Shown: positions 7,435-17,033, counted from the stretch's first letter. The stretch is DNA of 64,000 nucleotides from JBJXGE01 sp046154185 (GCA_046154185.1 JBJXGE010000035.1:42792-106791); one strand, 5' to 3'. Translations and numbers: made by a program. The notes: generated by a model from the letters alone, not told the origin.

Positions 7435-9987
7435 ATGCTCCGTCGCTTGATGACTGTGTGCGTTGGATTCTGCATGTGTTTCGCCACGACGGTCGCGTCG
7501 GCCGACTTCGATTATCCGAATTTCAGCTCCGTCGCCGGACTGAATCTCCTCGGCACAGCGCAACAAACCGGATCGACGCTGAGGCTCACGCAGTCCGTCG
7601 GCCAGCAAATCGGCGGCTGCTACCGCGTCGACCAGGAGAACTTCGCGGGCGGCTTCGACACGAGCTTTTCGTTTCAGTGCTCCGGCCCACCGGATGGCGC
7701 GGACGGCTTCACGTTCATCCTGCAGGCGGAGGGGCCGGATGCGCTTCAGCCGGTACCGTTCGCCGGATCGACGCTCGGCTATGCGACGGCGACAGTGGCG
7801 TGCGGATACGCATCGGCCTCACCCGGCATCACTTCGAGTCTCGTCGTCGAATTCGACACTTGGGATTCCGGTCCGTGCTTCGGCGAGCCGGGCACGGCGC
7901 GCCACGTCGCCGTGCAGTCGAACGGCATAGATCCGAACACCGGTCGCTGGGACGATCGGCTCGGCGGCGAAGCCGGGCCGACGCTGCCGAATTTCGAAAA
8001 CGGCGCGGTCCACGTCGCGCGCGTCCTCTATGATCCATCCGTTCCGGTGCTGCGCGTGTATTTGGATGACTTAGTGACGCCGCTCTTCGATGTGATTGTC
8101 GATATCTCGGCGCTCTTACAAACGAGTAACGCGTGGTTGGGTTTCACGGGCACGACGGGAGGCGTCGTCTCGACTTACACGCTCCTCAACTGGAGCTTTG
8201 TGACCTCGACGATTCCGTACTCCTACGATGATTGTGTGAGCGCCATCACGATGCAGATCGGCGACACGTGCGATTTCACAACGACGGCCGCGACGGCCTC
8301 GGGCTTGAACCCCGGCTGTGGCGGCGTCGGAAATCCGCTCGACGCGTGGTTCTCGTTTCAAACTGTTTGCGATGGCGATTATCGCGTTTCGCTCTGCGGC
8401 AGCGCGTTCGATACGCGGCTCGCGATCTTCAACGGCACGGGTGGTTGTCCGACGATCGGCTCGACGCCGGTCGCGTGTAACGACAACGCCGCCGCATGCG
8501 GCGGAAGCGCGTCGGAGATCGTGCTGACGGCGGGCGCCGGCGAGACTTACTTTGTACAAGTCGGCGGCGCGGGGACGCTCGCGGGCACCGGGTCGATCAG
8601 CGTGCAACAACTCTCCGGTGTTCCGACGAATGATCTGTGCAGCACGCCCGCGATTTACGCCGGCGCAACGACATTCAACACGGCGTGCGCCGGCTCCGAG
8701 GGTGTGAACCCCGGCTGCGGTTCGGCCGCTGCGTCACCCGACATTTGGTTTCAATACACGGTCGTCGCGGATTCGATCGTCACGGCAAGTCTCGCGGGTT
8801 CGCTTTACAACACGGTTATCGGCGTGTGGGGGCCGACGAGCGGCTGCCCGACGGTCGGCAGCGTCGCGCTCGCTTGCAACGACAATGCGGTCGGACTCGG
8901 CACGCAGTCGCTCGTCGAATTCAGCGCGCTTGCCGGCGAGGTCTTCTTGCTGCAAGTAACGGGCTTCAGCGGTGCGAGCGGCGCCGGCAGTCTCGAGATC
9001 TCGGAGTTCGTGCCGCCCGACGTGACGGGCTTACACTTGGTCATCGATGGTGACACGGGCGGTGCGGTCGACAGCACGAGCGCGATCGTCGCCGAGCTCA
9101 TGGCCGCGAGCATCACGCCGACCGTGCTCGATTTCGATCAAGCATTCATGGGTACGCCGGCGGCTGTCTACTACATCGGCGGCACGTTTCCCGCGAATAC
9201 GACTTTGACCACGAATGGCCTCGGGGCGACGTTGCGCGATTTGATTCTCGCTGGCGCGAATGCCTACGTCGCGGGCGGGGATATCTGGGGCTTTGACGCC
9301 GAGACCGTGTTCGGTGAAGTGGATGGCATCAACACCGTCGCGACGGTCGATGGGGCCGACAACCACGATAGCGGCACCGGCGCCGCCGGCGGTCCGCTCG
9401 ACGGTGTCACGCTCGCCTACACGCAGGACCAAGCCGGGAATGATTGGACCGACGAACTCGTGACAACCGCGACCGACACGATCGGCGACGTCGTAGAAAT
9501 CATCTTTCTCGACGATGCGACGGGCGGCGGCGGCGTGGGCGCGACCTACGCAGGGCAACAGTTCCCAGTGTTGACTTTCTACGACACACTCGCGCCGAAC
9601 GGCAAAGTTGTATGCGGTTCAACGGAGATCGGCGGCTACACCGACCCGAGCGCGATCTACGGCGCGATCGCCGCGTTGTTTGGCGGCGGCGCTCCGCCGA
9701 TCGATACGTTCAAGCGCGGCGACGCGAACGGCGATGGCACGTTCAACATCGCGGACGCGGTGTTCCTGCTCGGCGCCCTCTTCGTTCCGGGGAGCCCGGC
9801 CGTGCAATGCCAGGACGCGGCCGACGCGAACGACGATGGGCTGAACAACATCGCCGATGCCGTCAGCATGCTGAGTTCGTTGTTCGTGCCGGGCAGCATG
9901 CCGCCGCCCGCGCCAGGTCCGACCGTGTGCGGTCCGGATCCAAGCGCGGATGCGCTCGCGTGCGCCACTTATCCGCCCTGTCCGTGA
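7435..9987 (+). CDS. Secreted L-type-lectin-like protein with PPC-like repeats, GATase-like domain and dockerin
   Basis: 850 residues. The signal peptide ends near V-A-S-A (residue 23). Residues about 25-250 resemble L-type (legume) lectins: D-G-A-D-G-F-T-F-I-L-Q and S-L-V-V-E-F-D-T-W-D are the hallmark strands that hold calcium and sugar. Two cysteine-bearing repeats follow (about 262-395 and 398-520), each with a C-N-D-N-A turn, of the pre-peptidase C-terminal type. Residues about 525-755 form a Rossmann-like domain shared with two other proteins here. The end is a double dockerin-like loop (F-K-R-G-D-A-N-G-D-G; D-A-N-D-D-G) and the tail C-G-P-D-P-S ... P-P-C-P. Inferred role: extracellular carbohydrate binding attached through its dockerin. 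Confidence 0.87.
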   Translation: MLRRLMTVCVGFCMCFATTVASADFDYPNFSSVAGLNLLGTAQQTGSTLRLTQSVGQQIGGCYRVDQENFAGGFDTSFSFQCSGPPDGADGFTFILQAEGPDALQPVPFAGSTLGYATATVACGYASASPGITSSLVVEFDTWDSGPCFGEPGTARHVAVQSNGIDPNTGRWDDRLGGEAGPTLPNFENGAVHVARVLYDPSVPVLRVYLDDLVTPLFDVIVDISALLQTSNAWLGFTGTTGGVVSTYTLLNWSFVTSTIPYSYDDCVSAITMQIGDTCDFTTTAATASGLNPGCGGVGNPLDAWFSFQTVCDGDYRVSLCGSAFDTRLAIFNGTGGCPTIGSTPVACNDNAAACGGSASEIVLTAGAGETYFVQVGGAGTLAGTGSISVQQLSGVPTNDLCSTPAIYAGATTFNTACAGSEGVNPGCGSAAASPDIWFQYTVVADSIVTASLAGSLYNTVIGVWGPTSGCPTVGSVALACNDNAVGLGTQSLVEFSALAGEVFLLQVTGFSGASGAGSLEISEFVPPDVTGLHLVIDGDTGGAVDSTSAIVAELMAASITPTVLDFDQAFMGTPAAVYYIGGTFPANTTLTTNGLGATLRDLILAGANAYVAGGDIWGFDAETVFGEVDGINTVATVDGADNHDSGTGAAGGPLDGVTLAYTQDQAGNDWTDELVTTATDTIGDVVEIIFLDDATGGGGVGATYAGQQFPVLTFYDTLAPNGKVVCGSTEIGGYTDPSAIYGAIAALFGGGAPPIDTFKRGDANGDGTFNIADAVFLLGALFVPGSPAVQCQDAADANDDGLNNIADAVSMLSSLFVPGSMPPPAPGPTVCGPDPSADALACATYPPCP

Positions 9988-10001
9988 GTTAAAGGAGACG
10001 G

Positions 10002-10035
10002 CCAAGGGTAGGCCGGCAGACCGGCCAACCCTTGG
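10002..10035. terminator. Bidirectional hairpin between the lectin/dockerin gene and boxB
   Basis: CCAAGGGT (10002-10009) pairs with ACCCTTGG (10028-10035). After an A-A mismatch, GGCCGG (10011-10016) pairs with CCGGCC (10021-10026) around CAGA. It sits 14 bases after one stop codon and directly at the boxB stop codon on the other strand. There is no strong T-run, so terminator function is inferred from position. Confidence 0.6.
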
Positions 10036-11448
10036 TTATAGTCGCACGTACTCGAATTCGATGGGTTGGCCGTTGATGCCGCGCGCGGGCGCGGCAATCC
10101 AGTTCGCCATTTTTCCGGGCGTCGTCACTTGGTGCATGATCGACAACAAATAGTCGTTGTCCGCGCGCACCAGCAACCAGCGGCTGCGGTTGGCCTCGAA
10201 CTCGTCTTTGCTGATCAGCTCGCCTTCCGGCGTGAACGCGTAGTCCGAGTAGATTCCCTGTGCGCGATTGAAGCGTCGGCTCGGCAACCGGAGTCGGTCG
10301 GCGAGGCCGGCGTCCTCGAGCGTCTTATTCCACTTGCGTAGCGCGCGCTCGCAATCCGCGACGTAGTCATCGCGCAAGACCTCGTTGATCGCATTGCGAT
10401 AGGGGACTTCGTCATCGACGACGCGGCCATCTTTCACGACGGGGATGATCTTGATGCCATCCTTCATGACGTGATCTTCGTACTTCGTCTCCTCCTTGAA
10501 GCGACCCTTGAGGCCCTCGCCGAAATAGGTCGCGGCGTTCGAGCTGATCTCGCCGCCGAACAAATCGAGCGACGATGAGAACCAGTAGTTGATCGTGCGC
10601 TGTATGAGATCGAGATCGATGCCGCCGACCTTGCGCGGATCGCCATCGGTTTCACGCGTCAGCTCAGCCGCGCGCCGCACAATGCGATCGAGCCCAGTCT
10701 CACCGACGAACAAGTGGTGCGCTTCTTCCGTGAGCATGAATTCGCACGTCCGCGAGAGCGGATCGAATCCCGACTCCGACAAGCTCGCGAGTTGATACTT
10801 GCCGTCGCGGTCCATGAAATGCGTGAACGCGAAGAAGCTCAGCCAATGGTCGCAGGGATTATTGAACGCATTCAAAATCCGCGGCTTGTCCGCGTTGCCG
10901 GACGTGCGCGCGAGTAGCTCTTCCGCTTCGTCGCGGCCGTCTTTGCCGAAAAAGCGAAACAGCAAATAGACCATGGCCCACAAGTGCCGACCTTCCTCGA
11001 CATTGACCTGGAACAGGTTCCGCATGTCGTAGAGCGACGGCGCGATGCTTCCGAGGTGGCGTTGCTGCTCGACCGATGCCGGCTCCGTGTCCGCTTGCGT
11101 CACGATAATGCGGCGCAGATTGCCACGATACTCGCCGGGGATGTCTTGCCACGCCGGGTCGCCATAGTGATCGCCGAAGCTGATTTTGCGATCCGGGGGA
11201 TGCGGCGCGAGAAAAATCCCCCAGCGATAGCTCGGCATGCGCACGTAATCGAAATGCGCCCAGCCGCCCGGCTCGACCGCGATCGCCGTGCGCAGATAGA
11301 TGTCCTTGGTTTGAAACCCGGCCGGGCCGAGGTCGTTCCACCATTCGAGGTAGAGCGGCAGCCAGCGCTCGAGCGCGCGCAAGAGCCGTTTGTCTTGGCC
11401 GAGATCGACGTTGTTCGGGATCGTGGCAGTGAGATCCACGTTGCTCAT
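10036..11448 (-). CDS. boxB: Benzoyl-CoA 2,3-epoxidase subunit B
   Basis: 470 residues, the usual length for BoxB. It is the di-iron oxygenase component that converts benzoyl-CoA to 2,3-epoxybenzoyl-CoA with O2, taking electrons from the reductase BoxA. The di-iron ligands known for the Azoarcus enzyme are all found two positions later here: E122, E152-x-x-H155 (in V-E-E-G-R-H), D213 (F-M-D-R-D-G-K) and E242-x-x-H245 (T-E-E-A-H-H-L-F). The N-terminal V-R-M-P-S-Y-R-W-G and the E-G-L-K-G-R-F block are also family-like. It follows boxC by 51 bases on the same strand, so one operon is likely. No boxA or benzoate-CoA ligase lies in the window, so the reductase must be encoded elsewhere. Confidence 0.96.
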   Translation of the reverse strand: MSNVDLTATIPNNVDLGQDKRLLRALERWLPLYLEWWNDLGPAGFQTKDIYLRTAIAVEPGGWAHFDYVRMPSYRWGIFLAPHPPDRKISFGDHYGDPAWQDIPGEYRGNLRRIIVTQADTEPASVEQQRHLGSIAPSLYDMRNLFQVNVEEGRHLWAMVYLLFRFFGKDGRDEAEELLARTSGNADKPRILNAFNNPCDHWLSFFAFTHFMDRDGKYQLASLSESGFDPLSRTCEFMLTEEAHHLFVGETGLDRIVRRAAELTRETDGDPRKVGGIDLDLIQRTINYWFSSSLDLFGGEISSNAATYFGEGLKGRFKEETKYEDHVMKDGIKIIPVVKDGRVVDDEVPYRNAINEVLRDDYVADCERALRKWNKTLEDAGLADRLRLPSRRFNRAQGIYSDYAFTPEGELISKDEFEANRSRWLLVRADNDYLLSIMHQVTTPGKMANWIAAPARGINGQPIEFEYVRL

Positions 11449-11499
11449 GCTGATGCGTGTCCTTTTGAGTTGCAGTCGGGGTTCGGTGTTGTTGGGGTG

Positions 11500-13176
11500 C
11501 TAAACGCGACTGAAGTCGAAGCTGGGTCGCTCGGGCTTTCCGTAGAGTGTGAGCGCCCCCTGCGGGCCGGTTGCGTTCGGGCGGATGAAGATCCAGTTTT
11601 GCCAGGCCGAGAGTCGCCCGAAAATCTTTGTCTCCATGGTCTCGGGACCGGCATAGCGCAGATTGGCTTCCATGCCGGTGAGCGCATCGGGACTCAAACT
11701 GACGCGTTCCTCAACGGCGACGCGCACGGTCTCCTCGAAATCGATTTCGTCGAGCGACTCGGTGATGAGTCCGAGTTCGTCGGCCGCTTGCGCGCCTTTC
11801 GGCTCGTAGTCGCCGCGTTGTCGTGCGTAAAGCTCCGGCTCGCCGAGCAACCGACACGCGCTCCGCGCTATGCCGCTCGCCATCGGCAGCAGGCCTTCGT
11901 TGAAGGGGTTGAGCGCGATCTCGACGCCGTCGGCTTCGAGCATGTACAAACGGTCACACGTCAACGCCGCCTCGAGCAGCGAGCCGCCGAAGCAACTGCC
12001 CGCGTCGATCATCGCGAAGAGGCTGCAGGACGAACGTTCCATGCGCCGCAGCACGTGGCACATGAGGAAGATGGTCTCTTTGACCAGCCAGTCGTGTTGC
12101 TGATCGACGAGCAGCTGGTCCCACGCCAACGCATCAGAGAGTGCGCCGCGCGTCCTCAGGAGTAGGAGTCCCGTGCGCGGGTGATTGACGCGCAGATCGA
12201 GGAGCGCATCTTCGAGTTCGCGCACCATGCGGAGCGGCCAAAACTGATCGCCGAGCGCGTGAATCTCCGCTGCGTTACGCGGCGCGCCGGCGACAGTCGG
12301 CACCGTGATGGTCAGTTCCGCAAGTCGCTCATCCGGTTGGTGCTGAATCGTCACCGTCGAATAGCGGCGCTCGTCGCGCGTCGCTTCGAGCGCGAGCGGC
12401 CGCAGCGCGATGCCGCGCCGCTGCGAGCGATCGGTTTTTGCGCGCGCGGCTTGACCGAGCTCGCGCACGCGGGCCGCGATCGTTTCCTCGAAACGCGACC
12501 GGGGCACGACCGCGTCGACGAGCCGCCACTTGACGGCGCGTTTGCCTTTGATGCCTTCGGCTACGGTGCAAAACACATCGGCGCGATCGCGCCGCACTTT
12601 GCGTTTGTCGACGAGTCGCGTGAGTCCACCCGTGCCGGGTAAGACGCCGAGAAGCGGCGTTTCCGGCAAGCTCACCGCGGAGTTGCCGTCTTCGACGAGC
12701 AATATTTCATCGCAGGCCATCGCCAACTCGTAGCCGCCGCCCGCACACGGTCCACTAATCGCGCACAAACTGCGAAAGTCGCCGCGCGCGCTCAAGCTCT
12801 CGAGCTCGCAACGCGTCTCGTTCGTGTACTTGCAAAAATTGACTTTCCAAGCATGCGTGCTCTGTCCAAGCATGTGAATATTCGCGCCCGAGCAAAACAC
12901 TTGCTGGTGGCCGCTTGAAACCACCAACGTCGAAACTTCCGGATGCTCGAACCGCAAACGCCGCACGATATCGGCCAGCTCGATGTCGACCCCGAGGTCA
13001 TACGAGTTGAGCTTCAGCTCATAGCCCAGCTTGAGCGGGCTCTGCTGCTCGACTTGCATGAAGATTCGCGCGGTCGAATCCGCGTAGCTCACGCGCCAGT
13101 GTTTGTAGCGTCCTGGTTCGGTTTGAAAAGACAACGGCACAGGAGGCTGGGTGCCAGGCAGCGAGTTCGGTTCCAT
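11500..13176 (-). CDS. boxC: Benzoyl-CoA-dihydrodiol lyase (2,3-epoxybenzoyl-CoA dihydrolase)
   Basis: 558 residues. The start at 13176 (M-E-P-N-S) gives the usual BoxC length; the open frame upstream is Pro/Gly-rich and unlike the family. BoxC is an enoyl-CoA-hydratase-superfamily enzyme that opens the ring of 2,3-epoxybenzoyl-CoA, yielding the dihydroxy-adipyl-semialdehyde-CoA derivative and formate. Crotonase features include C-S-G-A-N-I-H-M-L (oxyanion hole), G-P-C-A-G-G-G-Y-E-L-A-M-A-C-D (second oxyanion helix) and the P-L-L-G-V-L-P-G-T-G-G-L block. A second crotonase-like half has D-A-G-S-C-F-G-G-S-L and ends with the conserved W-Q-N-W-I-F-I-R-P-N-A. It is the first gene of a boxC-boxB pair; two palindromes lie in the upstream divergent region. 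Confidence 0.95.
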   Translation of the reverse strand: MEPNSLPGTQPPVPLSFQTEPGRYKHWRVSYADSTARIFMQVEQQSPLKLGYELKLNSYDLGVDIELADIVRRLRFEHPEVSTLVVSSGHQQVFCSGANIHMLGQSTHAWKVNFCKYTNETRCELESLSARGDFRSLCAISGPCAGGGYELAMACDEILLVEDGNSAVSLPETPLLGVLPGTGGLTRLVDKRKVRRDRADVFCTVAEGIKGKRAVKWRLVDAVVPRSRFEETIAARVRELGQAARAKTDRSQRRGIALRPLALEATRDERRYSTVTIQHQPDERLAELTITVPTVAGAPRNAAEIHALGDQFWPLRMVRELEDALLDLRVNHPRTGLLLLRTRGALSDALAWDQLLVDQQHDWLVKETIFLMCHVLRRMERSSCSLFAMIDAGSCFGGSLLEAALTCDRLYMLEADGVEIALNPFNEGLLPMASGIARSACRLLGEPELYARQRGDYEPKGAQAADELGLITESLDEIDFEETVRVAVEERVSLSPDALTGMEANLRYAGPETMETKIFGRLSAWQNWIFIRPNATGPQGALTLYGKPERPSFDFSRV

Positions 13177-13513
13177 GGTAGCGAATTCTCGTGGTTCAAG
13201 CGGAGGTCCGCCGGATCGCGTTCCCCGACCGGGTGGACTCCGCCCCCAGGCTTGATGGAGGACACCCCCAACCGGTTGGGGAGACGACATCCGCACGGCT
13301 CGACGCTAAGAGATCACAATCGAACGACGCGACATGATGACGAGCGGCTGCAGGCTTGACAAGCTCGCACGCTCGCTCGCGTGCCTCCGAATCCCGCTTG
13401 CTTTAGATCTAAAGCTGCGGCTCGTGTACGATCTCGGCCGCAACAACCGCCGGCCCATTGCGCCGCGGCGCGCCCAGTCACCGAGCAGCACGAAAGTCGC
13501 AGAGCCGGGATTC
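13177..13513. promoter_or_regulatory. Divergent intergenic region with two perfect palindromes
   Basis: No gene is seen in these 337 bases between boxC and the O-antigen ligase-like gene. A 16-base perfect palindrome, CCCCAACCGGTTGGGG, lies at 13266-13281, 90 bases before the boxC start codon. A second, GCTTTAGATCTAAAGC, lies at 13400-13415, about 100 bases before the other gene. Such symmetry is typical of operators for dimeric regulators; which gene they serve is inferred from distance only. Confidence 0.45.
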
Positions 13514-14866
13514 ATGCTCAACGCGCTCGTTCCGCTTATCTTGGTCGGTTGGGGCTTCGCGGTGTTCGGCTTCTTCGCCATCTCGCGAAGCACGACCGCT
13601 GTGTCCGCCGCCTTCGTCGCCGGCTGGCTGTTCTTGCCGGTGTATTCAATCGAGATGTCTGGGTTTCCGGATTATTCGAAAATCACGGCGACGAGTCTCG
13701 CGGTGTTCGCGGCCGCCTTCATGTTCGACTTTGAGAAAATTGTGCGCGTGCGACTCGGCGTCTGGGACTTGCCGATGTTTTTTTGGTGCACGTGCCCGAT
13801 TCCGGCTTCTTTGTTCAACGGCTTGGGGCTTTACGATGGCTTGAGCCGAACCCTCTACCACTTGATCGAATGGGGCGTGCCGTATTTTCTGGGGCGCTGT
13901 TTTTATACGACGCCGCGAACCGTTTACATGCTGCTCAAGGTGATCTTCATCGGCGGACTGGTCTATGTGCCGTTTTGCTTGATCGAGGTGCGCTTTAGTC
14001 CCCAACTCAGCATGTGGATCTACGGGATCTTCCCGCACTCTTTCATTCAGCACATGCGCGATGGCGGCTTTCGACCCATTGTCTTCATGCACCATGGACT
14101 GATGGTCGGGATGTGGATGTCGGTCAGCACGCTCATGGGCTACTACCTGTGGCGCTTTGGCGGGCTGCGACAGATCGGTGGGTTTCCGATGTTCTTGCTT
14201 TTCGGACTCTGTTTGTCGACGACGATCTTGGTGAAGTCGCTTGGCGCAATTTTGTTGTTGGTCTTCGGCATCGGAATGTTGGAATTGTGTTTTCGCCATC
14301 GTCGCGTCGTACTACTGGCGCTCATCGTTGTGATCAGCCCTGCCTACATGCTCTTGCGCAGCGCCGGTGAACTGAAAGAGCCGCTCTTCACGATCAGTCA
14401 GCGTTTGAGTTCTGAGGAGCGCTCCGGCTCTTTCAAGTTTCGAATGGACATGGAGGATGTCCTGCTCGAGCGAGCGTTCGAACGGCCGCTTTTCGGTTGG
14501 GGCGGCCACGGTCGCAACATTCCGATCGGCCCAAATGGGCAGCCCATCGTGACGGACGGACAGTGGATCATCGTCTTTGGGCTCTATGGGCTCTTTGGTC
14601 TCGTCGCGTTTACGACGGTGTTTTTGGTGCCGGCGACGCGCTTACTCGCGCGGATTGGCAGCCGCGAGTGGCGGGGGGGCGAGACGGGTCTCTATCTCGG
14701 CGCGTCGATGATCGGCCTCTTATACGTGGTCGATAATCTACTCAACGCGATGATCAATCCCGTGTTCCTCTTGGCGATCGGCGCCGCGGTGTCGCTGCCC
14801 GCGAGCATCGGGCGCGCGCCGCGCGGCGCGCGCCGACAAATTGTCCCGCTGTCCGCGAGAACATGA
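13514..14866 (+). CDS. O-antigen ligase/polymerase-like membrane protein
   Basis: 450 residues. The ATG at 13514 (M-L-N-A-L-V-P) has CGGGA just upstream and starts the first membrane span; the longer frame to 13334 adds a non-hydrophobic leader. About eleven hydrophobic spans are visible. A long soluble loop after R-S-A-G-E-L contains F-K-F-R-M-D-M-E, then F-E-R-P-L-F-G-W-G-G-H-G-R-N, where the R and the G-W-G-x-G motif match the large periplasmic loop of O-antigen ligase (WaaL)/Wzy-type proteins. The family joins or polymerises undecaprenyl-linked glycans at the outer face of the inner membrane. Downstream glycosyltransferases and flanking beta-helix proteins suggest an exopolysaccharide module. 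Confidence 0.82.
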   Translation: MLNALVPLILVGWGFAVFGFFAISRSTTAVSAAFVAGWLFLPVYSIEMSGFPDYSKITATSLAVFAAAFMFDFEKIVRVRLGVWDLPMFFWCTCPIPASLFNGLGLYDGLSRTLYHLIEWGVPYFLGRCFYTTPRTVYMLLKVIFIGGLVYVPFCLIEVRFSPQLSMWIYGIFPHSFIQHMRDGGFRPIVFMHHGLMVGMWMSVSTLMGYYLWRFGGLRQIGGFPMFLLFGLCLSTTILVKSLGAILLLVFGIGMLELCFRHRRVVLLALIVVISPAYMLLRSAGELKEPLFTISQRLSSEERSGSFKFRMDMEDVLLERAFERPLFGWGGHGRNIPIGPNGQPIVTDGQWIIVFGLYGLFGLVAFTTVFLVPATRLLARIGSREWRGGETGLYLGASMIGLLYVVDNLLNAMINPVFLLAIGAAVSLPASIGRAPRGARRQIVPLSART

Positions 14867-14906
14867 CGTCGTGGACTGCGGGACCGTTGATCCTCTGGAA
14901 CTCGGT

Positions 14907-17033
14907 CTACGGCTCGAAGGCGCCGGCCGACGGCGGGTTCGATCGCTCGACGCCAAAGAAATCTTCGTACAGCCCGGGGACGGCGGCCCCCGCGCCCGCG
15001 GCCGGGCTCGATGCGTCGATCGTCAGGTCGTCGAGATCCACGGACGCATAGCCGGGCTCGATCGCCACGAGCGAGTTGTCGTCTTCTCCCGTTTGCGTCC
15101 GAAACAACATGAGCGACATCGGCATGCCGTTGAGCGACGCCCAGTGATTCATCGGGAAGCCGCCGCCATTCTTCACCAGGTTGCGGTCGGAATGCAAAAA
15201 CGTGCTGGCGGCCCACGGCGCATACGTGTAACAAAAACCTGACGAACCTTCTTCGGTTCCCGAAGTGTCGCGCCAGATGTTGTTGTGCGTGTAGACGTGC
15301 TCTACCTCGAGCGGCAGATTGCCGCCGATGTAGAGAAAGCGACCGTACGAGAGTGAAGTTCCGGTGTACGAACTGCGGTTTGCGCTGTTGTTGTAGATCC
15401 AAATGTTGGTCGGGTTGCGCGAGGGATTCGTGCCGTCGAGTATCGTGTCCTTCGACACCGAGATCACCCCGCAGGACGAGAGCGACTCGGGGTAGAGGAA
15501 CACGTTATTGCGAATCGTGACTTCCGAACCGCTCACCATTACGCTGGAGCTATGGTTCGTTGGAAAGACGCGATCGAACACGTTTCGCTGGATTACAACA
15601 TCGCGTGGCAAGCCGGGTAGGTGGCCGCCCGACCGACCGAGCACCAAGTAGGCGCGAAACGTGTTGTTCGAAATCCAGACCTTTTCGGTATAACCCTGCG
15701 AATCGTAATCGAAACTCGCCAAGTAGGCGGCGGTACTCACGCCCCCCGACGGGTCCCACGTCGAGTCGTAGAAGTATCCCTTGCGAATCCGTGAGTGACG
15801 GCTGATGCCGTACCAATCCGCGGGTCCCCAGCCGCGGCCGATGAAACAGTCGACCAACGAGAAACGTTCGCCCGATGCGAAGAGCGGGTAGCGGCCCGCT
15901 CGATCGAAATTGCAACCGAAGAAGCTACGGTCAAAGTTGTAGGTGCCGCCCACTTCGTGGCCGGCGTACACGCAGCAGTTGTAGAAATTCTTGATCGAAG
16001 TGCGAATGCAGGAAAAATCGTTACCGCCGTTCTGCGCGATATGCAGCCCGAGGCTGCTCGAATTGCCGAGATCTCCTTGTCCATCGAGGTGCGGTCCGCG
16101 GATATCGAGATCGACTAGCCGCACTCCGTTCGCCGCGTAGTTGAGCGCGAACGCACTCGAGTTGCTGCCCGTCACTTGAATGATCGGGTTCGCGCCGGCG
16201 CCGTACCGACCGATGTGAATCAGCGAACCCTCCGCGATATTCGAGAGGTTTCCTTGGCCGCCGGGCGTGACAAACGTCTCACCGGCTTTGAAAAGGAGGC
16301 GCCGCTGCACAACGCCGGTCGATTGAATCTGAGTTCGAAGCGCGTTGAGCGCGTTGCCGAACGTCGCGTGATCGCCGCCGGAGCCGCAAGTGATGGTTTG
16401 ACCCGTGAAAGGCAAGACTTCAAATGTCGACTGCGCAAAGCCGATGCCGCCGAGTTGGTCGATCACTTGGAGCTGCACGAGATAGCTGCCGGGCGTTTCG
16501 ATGAGGAGCGACAAGCTGGCGCCCGTACGTTGCGTCACAAGTGCGCCGCTGCTCAACACCGTCCAAGTGCATTTTGCGGTATGGAGAATCGAGCCCGCCG
16601 AAACAACGCTGTTGTAGGCGTCGAGCCAAACCTGACACGGGGTGACGCCGGCACCGATGTGCGTTGTGATGTTCGCCTGGACGGTCGTTGAACCTAAGCA
16701 ATCGAGTGGGTCAGCGGTCGGATCGGGCCCAAGCGTCGGGAACGGCGACTCCGGTACTGGTCCGCCCGAGTAGAGGTACGCGAGGATGAAGACGGCGTCC
16801 GCGATGTCGATGACGCCGTTGTCATCGGCGTCGGCGGCGTCTTCGCAGACGATTCCGCGCCCGAAGGAAAAAATGTACTGGTAGATAACCACGGCATCGG
16901 TCAGGTCCACTTGCGTGCTGAAGTTGGTGTCACCGCGGATGAATGAGAGATCTTGAGCATTCGCAGTAGACGGGCTGAAGAGTGAGAGTCCGCAAAACGA
17001 AAACAAAAACGTGACCGTGAGCAAACTTCGCAT
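14907..17033 (-). CDS. Secreted beta-helix protein with N-terminal dockerin (paralogue of the 20586-23126 product)
   Basis: 708 residues. Signal peptide 1-26 (ends T-A-N-A-Q). Unusually, the dockerin pair comes first (about 30-105: F-I-R-G-D-T-N; D-A-D-D-N-G-V-I-D-I-A-D-A-V), with the G-P-D-P-T-A-D-P-L-D-C linker right after it. Residues 115-205 are PKD/Ig-like (A-K-C-T-W-T-V-L). From about 210 the chain is a right-handed parallel beta-helix with many Asn/Ser turns (W-I-S-N-N-T-F-R; V-I-Q-R-N-V-F-D-R; W-I-Y-N-N-S). The helix part closely matches the product of 20586-23126, with runs of more than 15 identical residues such as the G-R-G-W-G-P-A-D-W-Y-G-I-S-R-H-S block. Inferred role: a polysaccharide-acting or surface-binding protein. 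No catalytic residues can be assigned. Confidence 0.85.
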   Translation of the reverse strand: MRSLLTVTFLFSFCGLSLFSPSTANAQDLSFIRGDTNFSTQVDLTDAVVIYQYIFSFGRGIVCEDAADADDNGVIDIADAVFILAYLYSGGPVPESPFPTLGPDPTADPLDCLGSTTVQANITTHIGAGVTPCQVWLDAYNSVVSAGSILHTAKCTWTVLSSGALVTQRTGASLSLLIETPGSYLVQLQVIDQLGGIGFAQSTFEVLPFTGQTITCGSGGDHATFGNALNALRTQIQSTGVVQRRLLFKAGETFVTPGGQGNLSNIAEGSLIHIGRYGAGANPIIQVTGSNSSAFALNYAANGVRLVDLDIRGPHLDGQGDLGNSSSLGLHIAQNGGNDFSCIRTSIKNFYNCCVYAGHEVGGTYNFDRSFFGCNFDRAGRYPLFASGERFSLVDCFIGRGWGPADWYGISRHSRIRKGYFYDSTWDPSGGVSTAAYLASFDYDSQGYTEKVWISNNTFRAYLVLGRSGGHLPGLPRDVVIQRNVFDRVFPTNHSSSVMVSGSEVTIRNNVFLYPESLSSCGVISVSKDTILDGTNPSRNPTNIWIYNNSANRSSYTGTSLSYGRFLYIGGNLPLEVEHVYTHNNIWRDTSGTEEGSSGFCYTYAPWAASTFLHSDRNLVKNGGGFPMNHWASLNGMPMSLMLFRTQTGEDDNSLVAIEPGYASVDLDDLTIDASSPAAGAGAAVPGLYEDFFGVERSNPPSAGAFEP

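Noticed and set aside
10984..12165. A 393-codon plus-strand open frame
   Set aside because: It is antisense to boxB and boxC, whose motifs are unmistakable; the translation has no domain-like blocks.
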